A stretch of DNA of 64,000 nt from Clostridium swellfunianum (GCF_023656515.1 NZ_JAMOFV010000006.1:622335-686334), one strand, 5' to 3'; counted from the first letter of the stretch, positions 36,186 through 44,186 are shown. The notes: a model not told the origin generated them from the letters alone. Numbers and translations: made by a program.

Positions 36186-36527
36186 TTAATCACAGTTTCT
36201 CACCCTCTCAACCCATCCATCATTAATGATAAATTCTTTTCTACTAGCGTTTTTATTTGAATTCGTTGAACATGCTTCTAACAAATTAATATCTTTTTCT
36301 AATTTATTTAATCTCCCCAGACAGTCATCTCTCCCTTTGCTGCTTCTTATTTCTCTTACTAAGATCTCGCTGAGAATTCGTATAGCTTTTTGTACTCCTA
36401 GTTCTGGTATTATTTTATCAATAAGTATCCTTCTCCTGTATTCATCAGAAGTATTAATCAACACATACCCTAATTGATAAATTCTAGCAATGTCATAGGA
36501 TGTTACGTTATCTGATATTTTTCTCAT
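36186..36527 (-). CDS. Hypothetical helical protein, 113 residues
   Basis: Not recognised. A strongly basic/acidic helical protein with VTSYDIARIYQLGYVLINTS, then DEYRRRILIDKIIPELGVQK, an Arg/Ser patch (REIRSSKGRDDCLGRL) and a short C-terminal end. It might be a small DNA- or protein-binding regulator, but nothing decides it. ATG at 36525-36527 behind AGGAGG. It has its own terminator and lies just upstream of the Type III-like operon on the same strand. Confidence 0.5.
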   Translation of the reverse strand: MRKISDNVTSYDIARIYQLGYVLINTSDEYRRRILIDKIIPELGVQKAIRILSEILVREIRSSKGRDDCLGRLNKLEKDINLLEACSTNSNKNASRKEFIINDGWVERVRNCD

Positions 36528-36556
36528 AAAATCCCTCCTAATAATTTATATAAAAA

Positions 36557-36579
36557 AAGATAGTCATTCAGACTATCTT
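36557..36579 (-). terminator. Terminator after the HNH endonuclease gene
   Basis: AAGATAGTC-ATTCA-GACTATCTT, perfect 9-bp arms, followed on the minus strand by T7. Confidence 0.85.
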
Positions 36580-36689
36580 AAGTAACCTACAGTAAAAAAT
36601 TATTTCTATTTAACACATTTGTATTTTACATCTATATATACAAATTTTTAGGATATTACTTTCCACATAAAAAATATTTTTAGTATAAA

Positions 36690-37868
36690 TTAATTTAAAA
36701 TGAGTTTGCTAATTACCTGAAACCCCTGATTAGTTGCAATCTGATACAAAGGATATATGCATTGCCTCATCTTAGAATTAAAGTTCTCATGTGAACTATG
36801 CCTAGAATAATCATAGGGGTTATCCAATCTCATCACATCTATATACTGCTCTAATGCTGTCTCTATCTTATTATCACATAAATATGAAAAAGCTTTATAT
36901 TGAATACTGCAAAAATCATTAAAATAGCTTTCAAACTGTAGCAAATTATCGCTCTTCTTACTATTTATATTTTTAAACGTTGGAACTAGATTCCACATCT
37001 CATCATGCAAAACAAAACTCCACGGTATAAAATGATCTATACTTAAGCTTCCATATTTCTTATAGTTTACACTGTCAAAATCCTCACCTGTATATATGTC
37101 CTTTATTTCAACATTAGTGATAATTTGATTCCACAACTTTGTAGCATTATTTAATTTCCTTGTTCTTGGAGCTTCAAGCTTAAAAGCAATGGCAGGGACA
37201 TTTGGATTTCTCTTTTGAATAAAACATACTAATTTAAAGTATATCCACGACTTAATCAATTTGTAATTATCCTTTAAGTACTGTCCCCATCCTTCATTTA
37301 AGACAATTTTATCTTTTTCTCCTTTAATAATCTTATATAAACAATTGTTATTATCCTGAGATAAATATGTAATCATTTTATTTTTAGAACTATCCTTAAC
37401 CCCATAAAGCTCCTCTGCGAAAAATGGGGTTAACAGCCTATAAGGGACGTTGTAAGTTAACTCTTTCATCATTAACTTTAGCTCTGTATCTTTACTTTTG
37501 ATGATATAGTCTAAGAGCTTTCCATCATCATAATTGGTTGAAAACTTTTCCTTTTTAAACACATAGTTCACAGGTTTGCCCAAATTGTCGAATCTTCCAA
37601 AGCTAAGCTTAAATTGAAGTATCGGATACCAAGCATTTACTATCATTCTAGCTACAATACGCTCAAAATCTATTTCTTCATGTCCTATACTAACTTCATC
37701 TAAGATACCTAGCAGCCAGTACATCTTGTAGCTGGCAACTACTCTATCATCATCAAGGAGTCTACAAAAAATTCTAGAACTTACTTTATCGCTATATGGT
37801 ACATTGTCTTGTATATCCTTTGGCAAAATTAATCTTGTTGAATTATCTTGTTTATTTGTTACACTCAT
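36690..37868 (-). CDS. HNH endonuclease family protein, 392 residues
   Basis: Putative nuclease. The HNH core is near the C terminus: SLSIDHFIPWSF (first His), HDEMWNLVPTFKNINSKKSD (Asn and a last-position Asn/Lys), a layout typical of the HNH domains found in bacterial defence and stand-alone endonucleases. The N-terminal ~250 residues have no recognisable domain but contain WILLGILDEVS-like and ARMIVNAWYPILQFKLSFGR segments seen in similar HNH proteins. ATG at 37866-37868 with GAGGAG about 13 bases upstream. Single gene with its own terminator in the defence block; target and partner unknown. Confidence 0.75.
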   Translation of the reverse strand: MSVTNKQDNSTRLILPKDIQDNVPYSDKVSSRIFCRLLDDDRVVASYKMYWLLGILDEVSIGHEEIDFERIVARMIVNAWYPILQFKLSFGRFDNLGKPVNYVFKKEKFSTNYDDGKLLDYIIKSKDTELKLMMKELTYNVPYRLLTPFFAEELYGVKDSSKNKMITYLSQDNNNCLYKIIKGEKDKIVLNEGWGQYLKDNYKLIKSWIYFKLVCFIQKRNPNVPAIAFKLEAPRTRKLNNATKLWNQIITNVEIKDIYTGEDFDSVNYKKYGSLSIDHFIPWSFVLHDEMWNLVPTFKNINSKKSDNLLQFESYFNDFCSIQYKAFSYLCDNKIETALEQYIDVMRLDNPYDYSRHSSHENFNSKMRQCIYPLYQIATNQGFQVISKLILN

Positions 37869-37905
37869 ATAAAAGAAAATCTCCTCTTATTTCCATTTTA
37901 GCTTA

Positions 37906-38634
37906 CTAATTATGTCTTATACCATTCTTATCTAAGATACTATTCAATAGCGACTTTTTATTCTTAAATGCCTCATCAAAAGCTCTAAATTGCTTTTGTA
38001 ATTCGTTGCGGTTGTTAACATTATTAGTTTGAAAATATTTAACTTCGTTTTGCAAGGCAGTTAAAATTAACTTATATGTGTTTTGTAGTTCAGTCTTATA
38101 AATTGTTAATTCATTGGGACTAGATATTTCAACTACCTGGCTGATGTTATCATTTATTCTATTTTGATAAACTATTATGTTATTCAAATACTCCTTGGAA
38201 GTCATCGTCTTGCTATTATAGGAGTTAATATCGCTTGCTCTTTTATTTAGATCACTTATTATTTCATTTTCAATTTTACTTACCTGGTTTAAATAATTTA
38301 TAATTTCTTGTTGATTGCTTATAGAAAGGTTGCTTCCGATACCTTTAGATGTAGATACGTTATTATTTTTCTTGTTAGCTTCCATTTTATTTTCTGCAAA
38401 GGAGGATAAGAAAGCAATTCCCAGCACTATAATAAAAAATATGCATATAGCCGAAAGTGATCTTCTTGCAAACTTTAAAACCCCTTTCAGTACTCCGTTT
38501 TCTCTTTCTTCAATCTCTGGATCATGAATATGATTTTTTCTTAGATAGTTATAATACATATCTTTATTTTCTTTTTTCATTTTCTTTAAGCTTTCTTTCA
38601 TCTGCTTATGAAAATTCTTTTGTACGCTGTTCAT
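37906..38634 (-). CDS. Single-pass membrane protein with extracytoplasmic helical domain
   Basis: About 242 residues. A highly charged N-terminal ~55 residues (KKMKKENKDMYYNYLRKNHI) precedes one membrane helix (SLSAICIFFIIVLGIAFLSS, about 65-85), a Ser/Asn/Lys linker and a C-terminal helical, Asn-rich domain with coiled-coil character (NQQEIINYLNQVSKIENEII). No family recognised. The start is uncertain: I prefer the ATG at 38632-38634, 14 bases after GAGGAG; the GTG at 38649 directly abuts that site. Lies 37 bases from the HNH gene on the same strand, so the two may be co-transcribed. Confidence 0.55.
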   Translation of the reverse strand: MNSVQKNFHKQMKESLKKMKKENKDMYYNYLRKNHIHDPEIEERENGVLKGVLKFARRSLSAICIFFIIVLGIAFLSSFAENKMEANKKNNNVSTSKGIGSNLSISNQQEIINYLNQVSKIENEIISDLNKRASDINSYNSKTMTSKEYLNNIIVYQNRINDNISQVVEISSPNELTIYKTELQNTYKLILTALQNEVKYFQTNNVNNRNELQKQFRAFDEAFKNKKSLLNSILDKNGIRHN

Positions 38635-38726
38635 AAAGTTTTGTTTCACTCCTCAAACTAATACTTATGTATTATTTCCTACTTTTCAATACTATTTATA
38701 AATCTTTGAGCTATAATTACTGCTCA

Positions 38727-39554
38727 CTAATACACTTTTTCTAAAACTATACCTTCCTTAAATCCACCACGTTCAGCTTTTTTCTCTTCTCTCTTCTCAA
38801 TTAAATTTTTTTCTCTGTAGCCTAGGCCATCTGCAAGACTAAATAACACTTCCATAATATCCGCCAATTCCTCTAAATTGTCTTCTTCTAAAAATTCTTC
38901 TACTTCTTCTCGAAGCTTATATTTAAGAAGCTCGTACTTATCTTCGGCTCCTGCTCTTCTAATAATGCAGCTCCTGCCGCTCTTAATTATGATTTCTGGT
39001 ATGTTATCTCTGACTAATTTATTATAAATCTTGACCTTTAAATCGTGATTTTTCCCATATACCCAGTTATGCATAAACTCCCAATCCCTAACTGTACCAT
39101 CACTATTAAGGATATTTAAATAAACTCCATCACCTTTTCCAACCTGATAAATTGCATTAGCTGATCCTTCTTTCCCTGCCATTTCATTATTCATACAGTA
39201 TTCAATAAAAATATCTCTTCCAATTCCTATTTTTTCAGCAACATAAGCAACTATATAAATATCGAAGGGATTTGCTCCAAGGGTATTAAAATCACTATTT
39301 ATAATATGTGTCCTTATAGCTTTTATTTTCTCTTCTTCAGTTCCTGCTAATAGTACAGTTTGTATTGCACCTATATTGTAATGCTTATAACAGCTTTTTT
39401 CCCATTGCTCTAAATTTGCGAACTCACCAGATTCTTGTGTTAACTTGTTTACCATATTTTTAATATTACAAACTGTTGGTATTATTCTTTTAGAGTTTAT
39501 TTTTTTACCTCTTAACTGATCTGGTAATGCAAAAGCACTATATGTATTTGGCAT
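38727..39554 (-). CDS. Fusion of an unknown N-terminal domain with a MazG-like nucleotide pyrophosphohydrolase domain
   Basis: A 275-residue protein. Residues 1-175 are unlike anything I recognise (ALPDQLRGKKINSKRIIPTV; ANPFDIYIVAYVAEKIGIGR). From about 178 the protein matches the small MazG-like/phosphoribosyl-ATP pyrophosphatase-like family: IYNKLVRDNIPEIIIKSGR, the metal-binding REEVEEFLEE and LEELADIMEVL helices, and the ERGGFKEGIVLEKVY ending. Such domains hydrolyse nucleoside triphosphates to monophosphates. The fusion is unusual because this domain is normally a free ~100-residue protein. ATG at 39552-39554 behind GGGGGA. Rightmost gene of the defence block. Confidence 0.75.
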   Translation of the reverse strand: MPNTYSAFALPDQLRGKKINSKRIIPTVCNIKNMVNKLTQESGEFANLEQWEKSCYKHYNIGAIQTVLLAGTEEEKIKAIRTHIINSDFNTLGANPFDIYIVAYVAEKIGIGRDIFIEYCMNNEMAGKEGSANAIYQVGKGDGVYLNILNSDGTVRDWEFMHNWVYGKNHDLKVKIYNKLVRDNIPEIIIKSGRSCIIRRAGAEDKYELLKYKLREEVEEFLEEDNLEELADIMEVLFSLADGLGYREKNLIEKREEKKAERGGFKEGIVLEKVY

Positions 39555-39882
39555 TGTAATACTATCCCCCTATTTACCCTTAAACTTATCCTATGCTGCA
39601 TATCTACTTTTTTAATGTACAGCTTTGACTAAAATCTATTATGGGCTTAATAAAATAATTTTCTTCCAAATCTTCTTAAACACTCACTTATTATATTCTT
39701 CACAAATCTGTTAATTCCTTCAATTTTATACAAATGCCGCATGAACTATAGAAAACTTTATTTTCTATTCAGTGTATATCTTATAAAAATATCTTTAAAG
39801 TTCAAATATTAAATTAGTCACTCATATTCTTCGTTTCAACAGGTAAACTATATGTATCATACTCACCAAGGAGGTCTTCACT
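39555..39882. other. Intergenic region before the small plus-strand ORF
   Basis: About 330 AT-rich bases marking the right border of the minus-strand defence block. I see no gene or clear repeat. Promoters for both flanking genes must lie here but none stands out. Confidence 0.5.
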
Positions 39883-40038
39883 ATTAAAAACAAAAGTAAA
39901 CTACCTCAGGATGAACTAAGACAAAAGGTCGATGGCTTCAGCTTAGACAACAAAGAGGACAAAACAAATGAACTTAGCTACAAAACCACAGACCAAGGTG
40001 TATACTATCCACCAGATGATCATGCAAAAAATAGTTAA
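39883..40038 (+). CDS. Small acidic protein (51 codons) with apparent ATT start
   Basis: An open frame of 51 codons begins at ATT (39883-39885), exactly 8 bases after a strong AAGGAGG (39868-39874), and ends at TAA (40036-40038). The product (KNKSKLPQDELRQKVDGFSL then DNKEDKTNELSYKTTDQGVY) is polar, charged and ends YYPPDDHAKNS. Codon composition is clean and protein-like. No ATG, GTG or TTG lies in frame near the ribosome binding site, so either ATT is used, as known for infC, or an ancestral ATG was lost. Not recognised as a family. Confidence 0.45.
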   Translation: MKNKSKLPQDELRQKVDGFSLDNKEDKTNELSYKTTDQGVYYPPDDHAKNS

Positions 40039-40125
40039 AGTCAGAGGTTTGCTCTTCTAGTGTTGCATTAAAGTAAAACTTACTTCTTGACAGCGCTAGC
40101 TGGTAATATTTAAAACTTAAAAAAT

Positions 40126-40176
40126 AACCTCCTTATGTTTTAATGGTTTTGCCTAGAAACCAAACATAAGGAGGTT
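40126..40176. terminator. Large hairpin with U/A-runs inside the small element
   Basis: Perfect 15-bp arms (AACCTCCTTATGTTT / AAACATAAGGAGGTT), an inner GGTTT/AAACC pairing, then T6. Works as an intrinsic terminator on the plus strand; note that the arms contain SD-like AAGGAGG on one side and its complement on the other. Confidence 0.75.
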
Positions 40177-40215
40177 TTTTCAAGTTCAAAAATAATAATA
40201 AATTAGTTTTCCATA

Positions 40216-40288
40216 GGTTAATAGCGGAAATGAGGTGCTTTTCTAGATAAAACCATACGAAAGTATGATGGAGACCATCGAAGTAACC
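40216..40288. ncRNA. Candidate structured RNA: closed junction with GNRA and triloop hairpins
   Basis: GGTTA (40216-40220) can pair with TAACC (40284-40288), enclosing CATAC-GAAA-GTATG (40254-40267, a GNRA tetraloop) directly followed by ATGG-AGA-CCAT (40268-40278). The internal part GAGGTGC is unpaired in this fold. The arrangement is compact and RNA-like on the plus strand. I do not match it to any known riboswitch or ribozyme. Confidence 0.35.
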
Positions 40289-40388
40289 ATTTTGACACTA
40301 GGTCACATCTCTATTCTATTTAATTATTTTTGTTAATAGATAGATACTACCTAAATGCAACACCAGAAGGTCTAAGCCCCTGCCTTTA

Positions 40389-40601
40389 CTATTCCCATAA
40401 ACTATCCATGAGTTTTCTCACTCTCTCTCTACGTGCATTAGTTTCTTCTTCATCAAAAGTTGTGTTTTCACCATTTATTATTAACACATCTCCCTCTTTA
40501 GAATTTGAAGGGAGCTTACTTTTTTCTATATTAATCATTTCCTCATCTTCTTTTTCGCATACAGCGAAGTTACCTTCAAACCTGTCAATTATAACTTTCA
40601 T
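40389..40601 (-). CDS. DUF3006 family protein
   Basis: A 70-residue protein with the DUF3006 pattern: MKVIIDRFEGNFAVCEKEDE at the start, the EGDVLIINGENTTFDEEETN middle and a charged helical end (ARRERVRKLMDSLW). Members are small beta-barrel proteins of unknown function, often next to MBL-fold or ComEC-like genes, which are absent here. ATG at 40599-40601 behind AAGGTGATAGG. Its upstream region carries five TCGAT motifs, so it may be regulated. Confidence 0.85.
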   Translation of the reverse strand: MKVIIDRFEGNFAVCEKEDEEMINIEKSKLPSNSKEGDVLIINGENTTFDEEETNARRERVRKLMDSLWE

Positions 40602-40635
40602 CCTATCACCTTCTTCCCTCTATTATATTGTATAA

Positions 40636-40695
40636 TCGATTTATTTTCAGCAAATATATTAATCGATTAATCGATATTATTCGATTATACTCGAT
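40636..40695. promoter_or_regulatory. Cluster of five TCGAT motifs upstream of the DUF3006 gene
   Basis: TCGAT occurs at 40636, 40663, 40671, 40681 and 40691 (spacing 27, 8, 10, 10), several inside ATCGAT palindromes. A pair of TTTCAGCAAA copies (near 40646 and 40711) flanks the cluster. The ~10-bp phasing suggests a cooperative binding array. Confidence 0.45.
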
Positions 40696-40846
40696 ATATA
40701 TGTTTGTTATTTCAGCAAACTAATAACACCTATAGTGTATTTTAAGAAGCTTCACTAAGCTGGTTAATTATATGTCATCCTTAAAACTTAACCGGAATAT
40801 ATATAATAATAGATAGTAATTCTTAGGATAGTGATATATTAACATT

Positions 40847-41494
40847 ATGATTACTAATGCAATTTTTCTTATACCCTTTTTACTTTTTTCTATACTTAAT
40901 ATAATCTATGTAAGAAAGAACAACAGGCTTGGAATATTTGTTACTAAACCTCTGCTCATGCCACTTTTAATGCTTTTTTATTTACTAAACGCATCGGTTA
41001 TAAATTATTCCATACTAGCTGCTCTAGCCTTTGGATTTTTAGGTGATGTGTTTTTGTTACAAGATGTAAATCAACGCCGTATCTTAGCTGGGATTGCTTC
41101 TTTTTTAACAGGGCATATTTTTTACATTTCTACATTTGCAGGAAATTATTACAACACTCTAGATATCCCGGTATGGTCCTTATTATTTCTTCTCCCTTAT
41201 ATTGGTGGGGCACTATTGATTTTAAAAAAACTTTTTTCCTCAATACAGTTCATAAAATTGCCGGTTATAGTCTATATGAGTGTAATTTTATTAATGAGCT
41301 TTTCAAGTATATTAAGAGTTTGGACTGTTTCTTTGTTATCTTTTCTTCTAACTTTTGCAGGGTCTCTGTCCTTTATTTTATCTGATTCCCTGCTGGCTTT
41401 TGATTTGTTTACTGTAAGACCTAAGAAAAGCGATACAGCAGTTATGACAACCTATATTCTTGCACAGCTATTGATTGTTTTGGGTGTATTATAA
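40847..41494 (+). CDS. Lysoplasmalogenase (YhhN/TMEM86 family)
   Basis: Integral membrane hydrolase of 215 residues with about seven to eight helices. Conserved family positions are AALAFGFLGDVFLL (LGD) and SLSFILSDSLLAFD (SD...F-D). The family cleaves the vinyl-ether bond of lysoplasmalogens; plasmalogens are common in clostridia, which fits. The ATG at 40847 has only a weak ribosome binding site (AGGA about 20 bases upstream), so expression may be low. Single gene followed by a bidirectional terminator at 41600-41639. Confidence 0.88.
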   Translation: MITNAIFLIPFLLFSILNIIYVRKNNRLGIFVTKPLLMPLLMLFYLLNASVINYSILAALAFGFLGDVFLLQDVNQRRILAGIASFLTGHIFYISTFAGNYYNTLDIPVWSLLFLLPYIGGALLILKKLFSSIQFIKLPVIVYMSVILLMSFSSILRVWTVSLLSFLLTFAGSLSFILSDSLLAFDLFTVRPKKSDTAVMTTYILAQLLIVLGVL

Positions 41495-41529
41495 ATCAGT
41501 ATAAAGCTAAGGAATAGTTGTTTCCAAGA

Positions 41530-41563
41530 GACGCAGGCAAGACATTGCGTGCAGCCTTCCTTC
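41530..41563. pseudogene. Short relic of a 4Fe-4S ferredoxin coding sequence
   Basis: This 34-base stretch is nearly identical (two mismatches) to 42346-42379, inside the 4Fe-4S motif region of the EFR1 gene about 800 bases away. No surrounding frame is preserved. It looks like a duplicated or degraded fragment of a second ferredoxin gene. Confidence 0.5.
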
Positions 41564-41599
41564 TAAGAAACACTAATTCACAGCTCAAAAATAAAAAAT

Positions 41600-41639
41600 A
41601 AAGAACAAAGCACCCTAGAATTTAGGTGCTTTGTTCTTT
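41600..41639. terminator. Bidirectional terminator between the lysoplasmalogenase and coiled-coil genes
   Basis: Perfect 15-bp arms (AAAGAACAAAGCACC / GGTGCTTTGTTCTTT) around 10 bases, with A- and T-runs. Confidence 0.9.
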
Positions 41640-41654
41640 TATGTATATAAGCCT

Positions 41655-42068
41655 TTATTTTACGCTTCTTAAATTACGCTTAATTTCTATTATTCTGTTA
41701 TCATTGTTCACAACCTTAATGGAGAGGTTGTTTACATCAACCTGAAGGTTGTCAGTTTTGTCATTTAACTCTTCTAGAAGCTGAGAGTTTGCTTTGTAGC
41801 CGTCAAACAAGGCATCAAGCTTTGGTGTGATTTCCCCGTCTATTTTATTTTCTATTCTTCTAAAGCCGCTCCTAGTTTCTTCTTTAAAGCTAAGCATATC
41901 TCCTTTAAAGCCAGTCATATCCTTTCTAAAGCCAAGCATATCTCCTTTAAAACCGGTCATATCTTCTTTAAAATCAAGCATATCTTTTTTAAAACCAGTC
42001 ATTTCTTCCTTGAAGCCTAGAAATTCTGCATATATTTTTTCCAGCAAAGCAAAGGTTTTATCTTCCAT
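41655..42068 (-). CDS. Coiled-coil protein with seven perfect 7-residue repeats
   Basis: A 137-residue soluble protein. From about residue 17 a block of seven 7-residue units with consensus GFKxDMx runs without gaps (GFKEEMT-GFKKDML-DFKEDM and so on), then a helical linker and a second coiled coil (ELNDKTDNLQVDVNNLSIKV). Phe and Met at fixed positions would form the hydrophobic stripe of a long helix. The repeats are visible in the DNA as alternating 42-base pairs (T- and L-ending units), pointing to recent tandem duplication. Cytoplasmic by lack of signal. Function unknown. ATG at 42066-42068 behind GGAGAG. Confidence 0.75.
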   Translation of the reverse strand: MEDKTFALLEKIYAEFLGFKEEMTGFKKDMLDFKEDMTGFKGDMLGFRKDMTGFKGDMLSFKEETRSGFRRIENKIDGEITPKLDALFDGYKANSQLLEELNDKTDNLQVDVNNLSIKVVNNDNRIIEIKRNLRSVK

Positions 42069-42234
42069 GTTTTTCTCTCCTCTTAGTCTTAGCTCCTAGG
42101 TAGCTTAAGTTAGTCTAATTATAACAAATATATTTGTATATTACTATTCTTGACATTAAAATTAACTTTATGCAAACATATGTTCTTTTTCGGTGGCATC
42201 TCACTGAATTCCAGAAACTTAACTAATATATTGC

Positions 42235-43032
42235 CTACTTTGATACCCCAATCATCATTTCACTAATCTTTACATTAGGATTGCTGTACCTTCCCTTTTT
42301 CTCCATGCTTTTGCCATACTGCACAGCCTTCACAGGGCAGAGGTGGACGCAGGCAAGACATTGGGTGCAGCCTTCTTTCCAGGCTGGCTTTTTGTCTACC
42401 TTTATGATTTGGGCGTTGCAGACTTTTTCGCATATGCCGCAGCCTGTGCAGCTGTCTGTGGCGTAGAACTTTTTAATATCCTTGCCACCTTTGTTGAAGC
42501 CGGGATTTATTACAGAGGTTAGAATAAAAGGAATCATACCCTTTGTAATTTTAAATACGCCTTTTGTTCTGCTTTCAATTGTTTTGTTTATGTCCTTTAA
42601 GGTTTCCTCCGCAGCTGAAAGCTTTTTGTTTTCTACTTCCTTGGAATCTACATTAAACATAATAATATAATTATTTGGCATTTGAAGTGAAAAACCGCTA
42701 TCTAAGTTTAAGTTCTTTTTGTTAAGCTCTGACTTAAGCACTTTCATTGTATTGCCTATGTTGTCTCCACAGGTTGCTACTGAAAAAGTGTAGTTGTCCT
42801 TATAGCCATCTAGCTTCATTTTCCTTATAAAGCTTAAAACCACTTCTGGAGGTCCCCAGGCATAGACAGGATAAACAAAGCCTATGGCTTCATTTTCCTT
42901 TAAGCTGTATTTAAAAGAATTTCCTGCTTGGTTCATTTCTGAGGCTATTGAGATTAGCTTTTCGCCATTATACTCTGCAATTTTCTTGGCTGCATATAAA
43001 GAGTTTCCGGTACCTGAAAAGTAAAATATCAT
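42235..43032 (-). CDS. EFR1-family flavodoxin/ferredoxin fusion protein
   Basis: A 265-residue electron-transfer protein. The N-terminal flavodoxin-like half starts IFYFSGTGNSLYAAKKIA (FMN-phosphate loop) with YPVYAWGPPE, and the C-terminal part holds two 4Fe-4S motifs, CTGCGICEKVCNAQII (CxxCxxCxxxC) and CTQCLACVHLCP. This is the EFRO/EFR1 architecture common in clostridia, presumed to move electrons between flavin and Fe-S partners. Start ATG at 43030-43032 follows TAGGTG. Lies 17 bases downstream of the amidohydrolase gene on the same strand, so they may form an operon; the functional link is unclear. Confidence 0.92.
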   Translation of the reverse strand: MIFYFSGTGNSLYAAKKIAEYNGEKLISIASEMNQAGNSFKYSLKENEAIGFVYPVYAWGPPEVVLSFIRKMKLDGYKDNYTFSVATCGDNIGNTMKVLKSELNKKNLNLDSGFSLQMPNNYIIMFNVDSKEVENKKLSAAEETLKDINKTIESRTKGVFKITKGMIPFILTSVINPGFNKGGKDIKKFYATDSCTGCGICEKVCNAQIIKVDKKPAWKEGCTQCLACVHLCPVKAVQYGKSMEKKGRYSNPNVKISEMMIGVSK

Positions 43033-43049
43033 ATTTACACCTACTATAT

Positions 43050-44186
43050 TTATTTTTTAAAAGCGATTTCCCCATCTATCAATACACAGGTGGTTTTAGC
43101 CTGAATATCAAAAGGATGCTTATCAAACACAACAATATCCGCATCTTTGTTTACTTCTAAGGAACCTACTCTGTCTGCAATTCCAAGTATTTCTGCTGGG
43201 TTTATGGTTATTGCCTTGAGTGCGGCTTCTTCGCTTAGTCCTGCTCTTACTGCTAAAGCAGCGCACATTGGAAGGTGGTGTACAGGAATTACTGGGTGGT
43301 CTGTCATTATGGCTATTTTTACACCTGCATTATGTAATACAGCTGCGGTTTCAAAGGTCTTTTCCTTTAGCTCCACCTTGCTTTTGCTGCCAAAGCTTGG
43401 GCCAACTATTACTGCTAAGCCTTCCTTTGCTAGTTCGTCTGCAATTAAGTGTCCTTCTGTGCAGTGCTCAAGAGTCATTTTTAAGCCAAACTCCTTTGCA
43501 ATGCGGATGGCCGTGAATATATCATCTGTTCTGTGGGCATGAGCCTTCACATTTAACTCACCTTTTACAACGGGTATAAGGCTTTCAAGCTTCATATCAA
43601 AGCTAGAGTTCTTTTCTTTGTTTTCCATATAGTTTTTTGTTTTAAAAAGGTATTCTCTTAGTATAGCTGCTGTTGCCATTCTGGTTGATGGAGCTTGCTT
43701 TTTCGCGTTGTAGCATCTCTTTGGGTTTTCGCCAAAGGCAACCTTCATGGAGGCAGACTTCTGAACTATCATGTTGTCTATTCTTTTGCCCTTTGTTTTA
43801 ATGGTTGTAAATTGTCCCCCTATAACATTTGCGCTTCCAGGACCTGAGCACACGCAGGTAACTCCATTTTCATAGGCTTCCGGAAAGGCTGTATCAAAAG
43901 GGTTGATTGCATCTATAGCTCTAAGCTGTGGAGTTGCTGGATCTGTTATTTCATTTCCATCGTCTCCTTCAAAACCAATACCTTCTTCCCACATGCCTAT
44001 GTGGCAGTGAGCATCAATTATTCCAGGCATAATAAAGCCGCCCTGTGCATCGATTATTTGGCAGTTTTCAGTAAGGCTTATGTCCTTGCCTACTGCAACA
44101 ATTTTTCCTTCCTTAACTAAAACTTGTCCATTTTCAATTGGCTCCCCAGCCATTGTAAGTACTGTTCCATTTTTAATTAATATCAT
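43050..44186 (-). CDS. Metal-dependent amidohydrolase (imidazolonepropionase-like)
   Basis: TIM-barrel amidohydrolase of 378 residues. Metal-binding signature PGIIDAHCHIGM (HxH), a carboxylate-Lys/His region (VKAHAHRTDD; LEHCTEG) and a late Asp in IMTDHPVIP mark an active enzyme; the N-terminal and C-terminal strands (KNGTVLTMAGEPIENG; DADIVVFDKHPFDI) form the usual beta sandwich. No signal peptide. I start at the ATG at 44184-44186 (MILIKNG), about 7 bases after AAGGGGTGG; the GTG at 44195 overlaps that site. The substrate is not predictable beyond cyclic amides or ureas. Probably co-transcribed with the EFR1 gene. Confidence 0.85.
   Translation of the reverse strand: MILIKNGTVLTMAGEPIENGQVLVKEGKIVAVGKDISLTENCQIIDAQGGFIMPGIIDAHCHIGMWEEGIGFEGDDGNEITDPATPQLRAIDAINPFDTAFPEAYENGVTCVCSGPGSANVIGGQFTTIKTKGKRIDNMIVQKSASMKVAFGENPKRCYNAKKQAPSTRMATAAILREYLFKTKNYMENKEKNSSFDMKLESLIPVVKGELNVKAHAHRTDDIFTAIRIAKEFGLKMTLEHCTEGHLIADELAKEGLAVIVGPSFGSKSKVELKEKTFETAAVLHNAGVKIAIMTDHPVIPVHHLPMCAALAVRAGLSEEAALKAITINPAEILGIADRVGSLEVNKDADIVVFDKHPFDIQAKTTCVLIDGEIAFKK

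Larger units (their letters stand above)
40054..40369. mobile_element. Small non-coding element with 16-bp terminal inverted repeats (MITE-like)
   Basis: Outer ends are CTTCTAGTGTTGCATT (40054-40069) and its inverse complement with one mismatch (40354-40369). Total 316 bp, no reading frame of note, containing a strong hairpin (40126-40176) and a multi-hairpin segment (40216-40288). No clear target-site duplication is seen. It is inserted between the small ORF and the DUF3006 gene. Confidence 0.5.

Noticed and set aside
40216..40288. Hammerhead ribozyme or group I intron core
   Set aside because: I could not find the CUGANGA...GAAA core or the group I P7 signature; only hairpins are supported.
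43147..43542. 131-codon plus-strand ORF antisense to the amidohydrolase gene
   Set aside because: It lies fully inside a well-supported gene in a shadow frame and has no ribosome binding site or recognisable domain.
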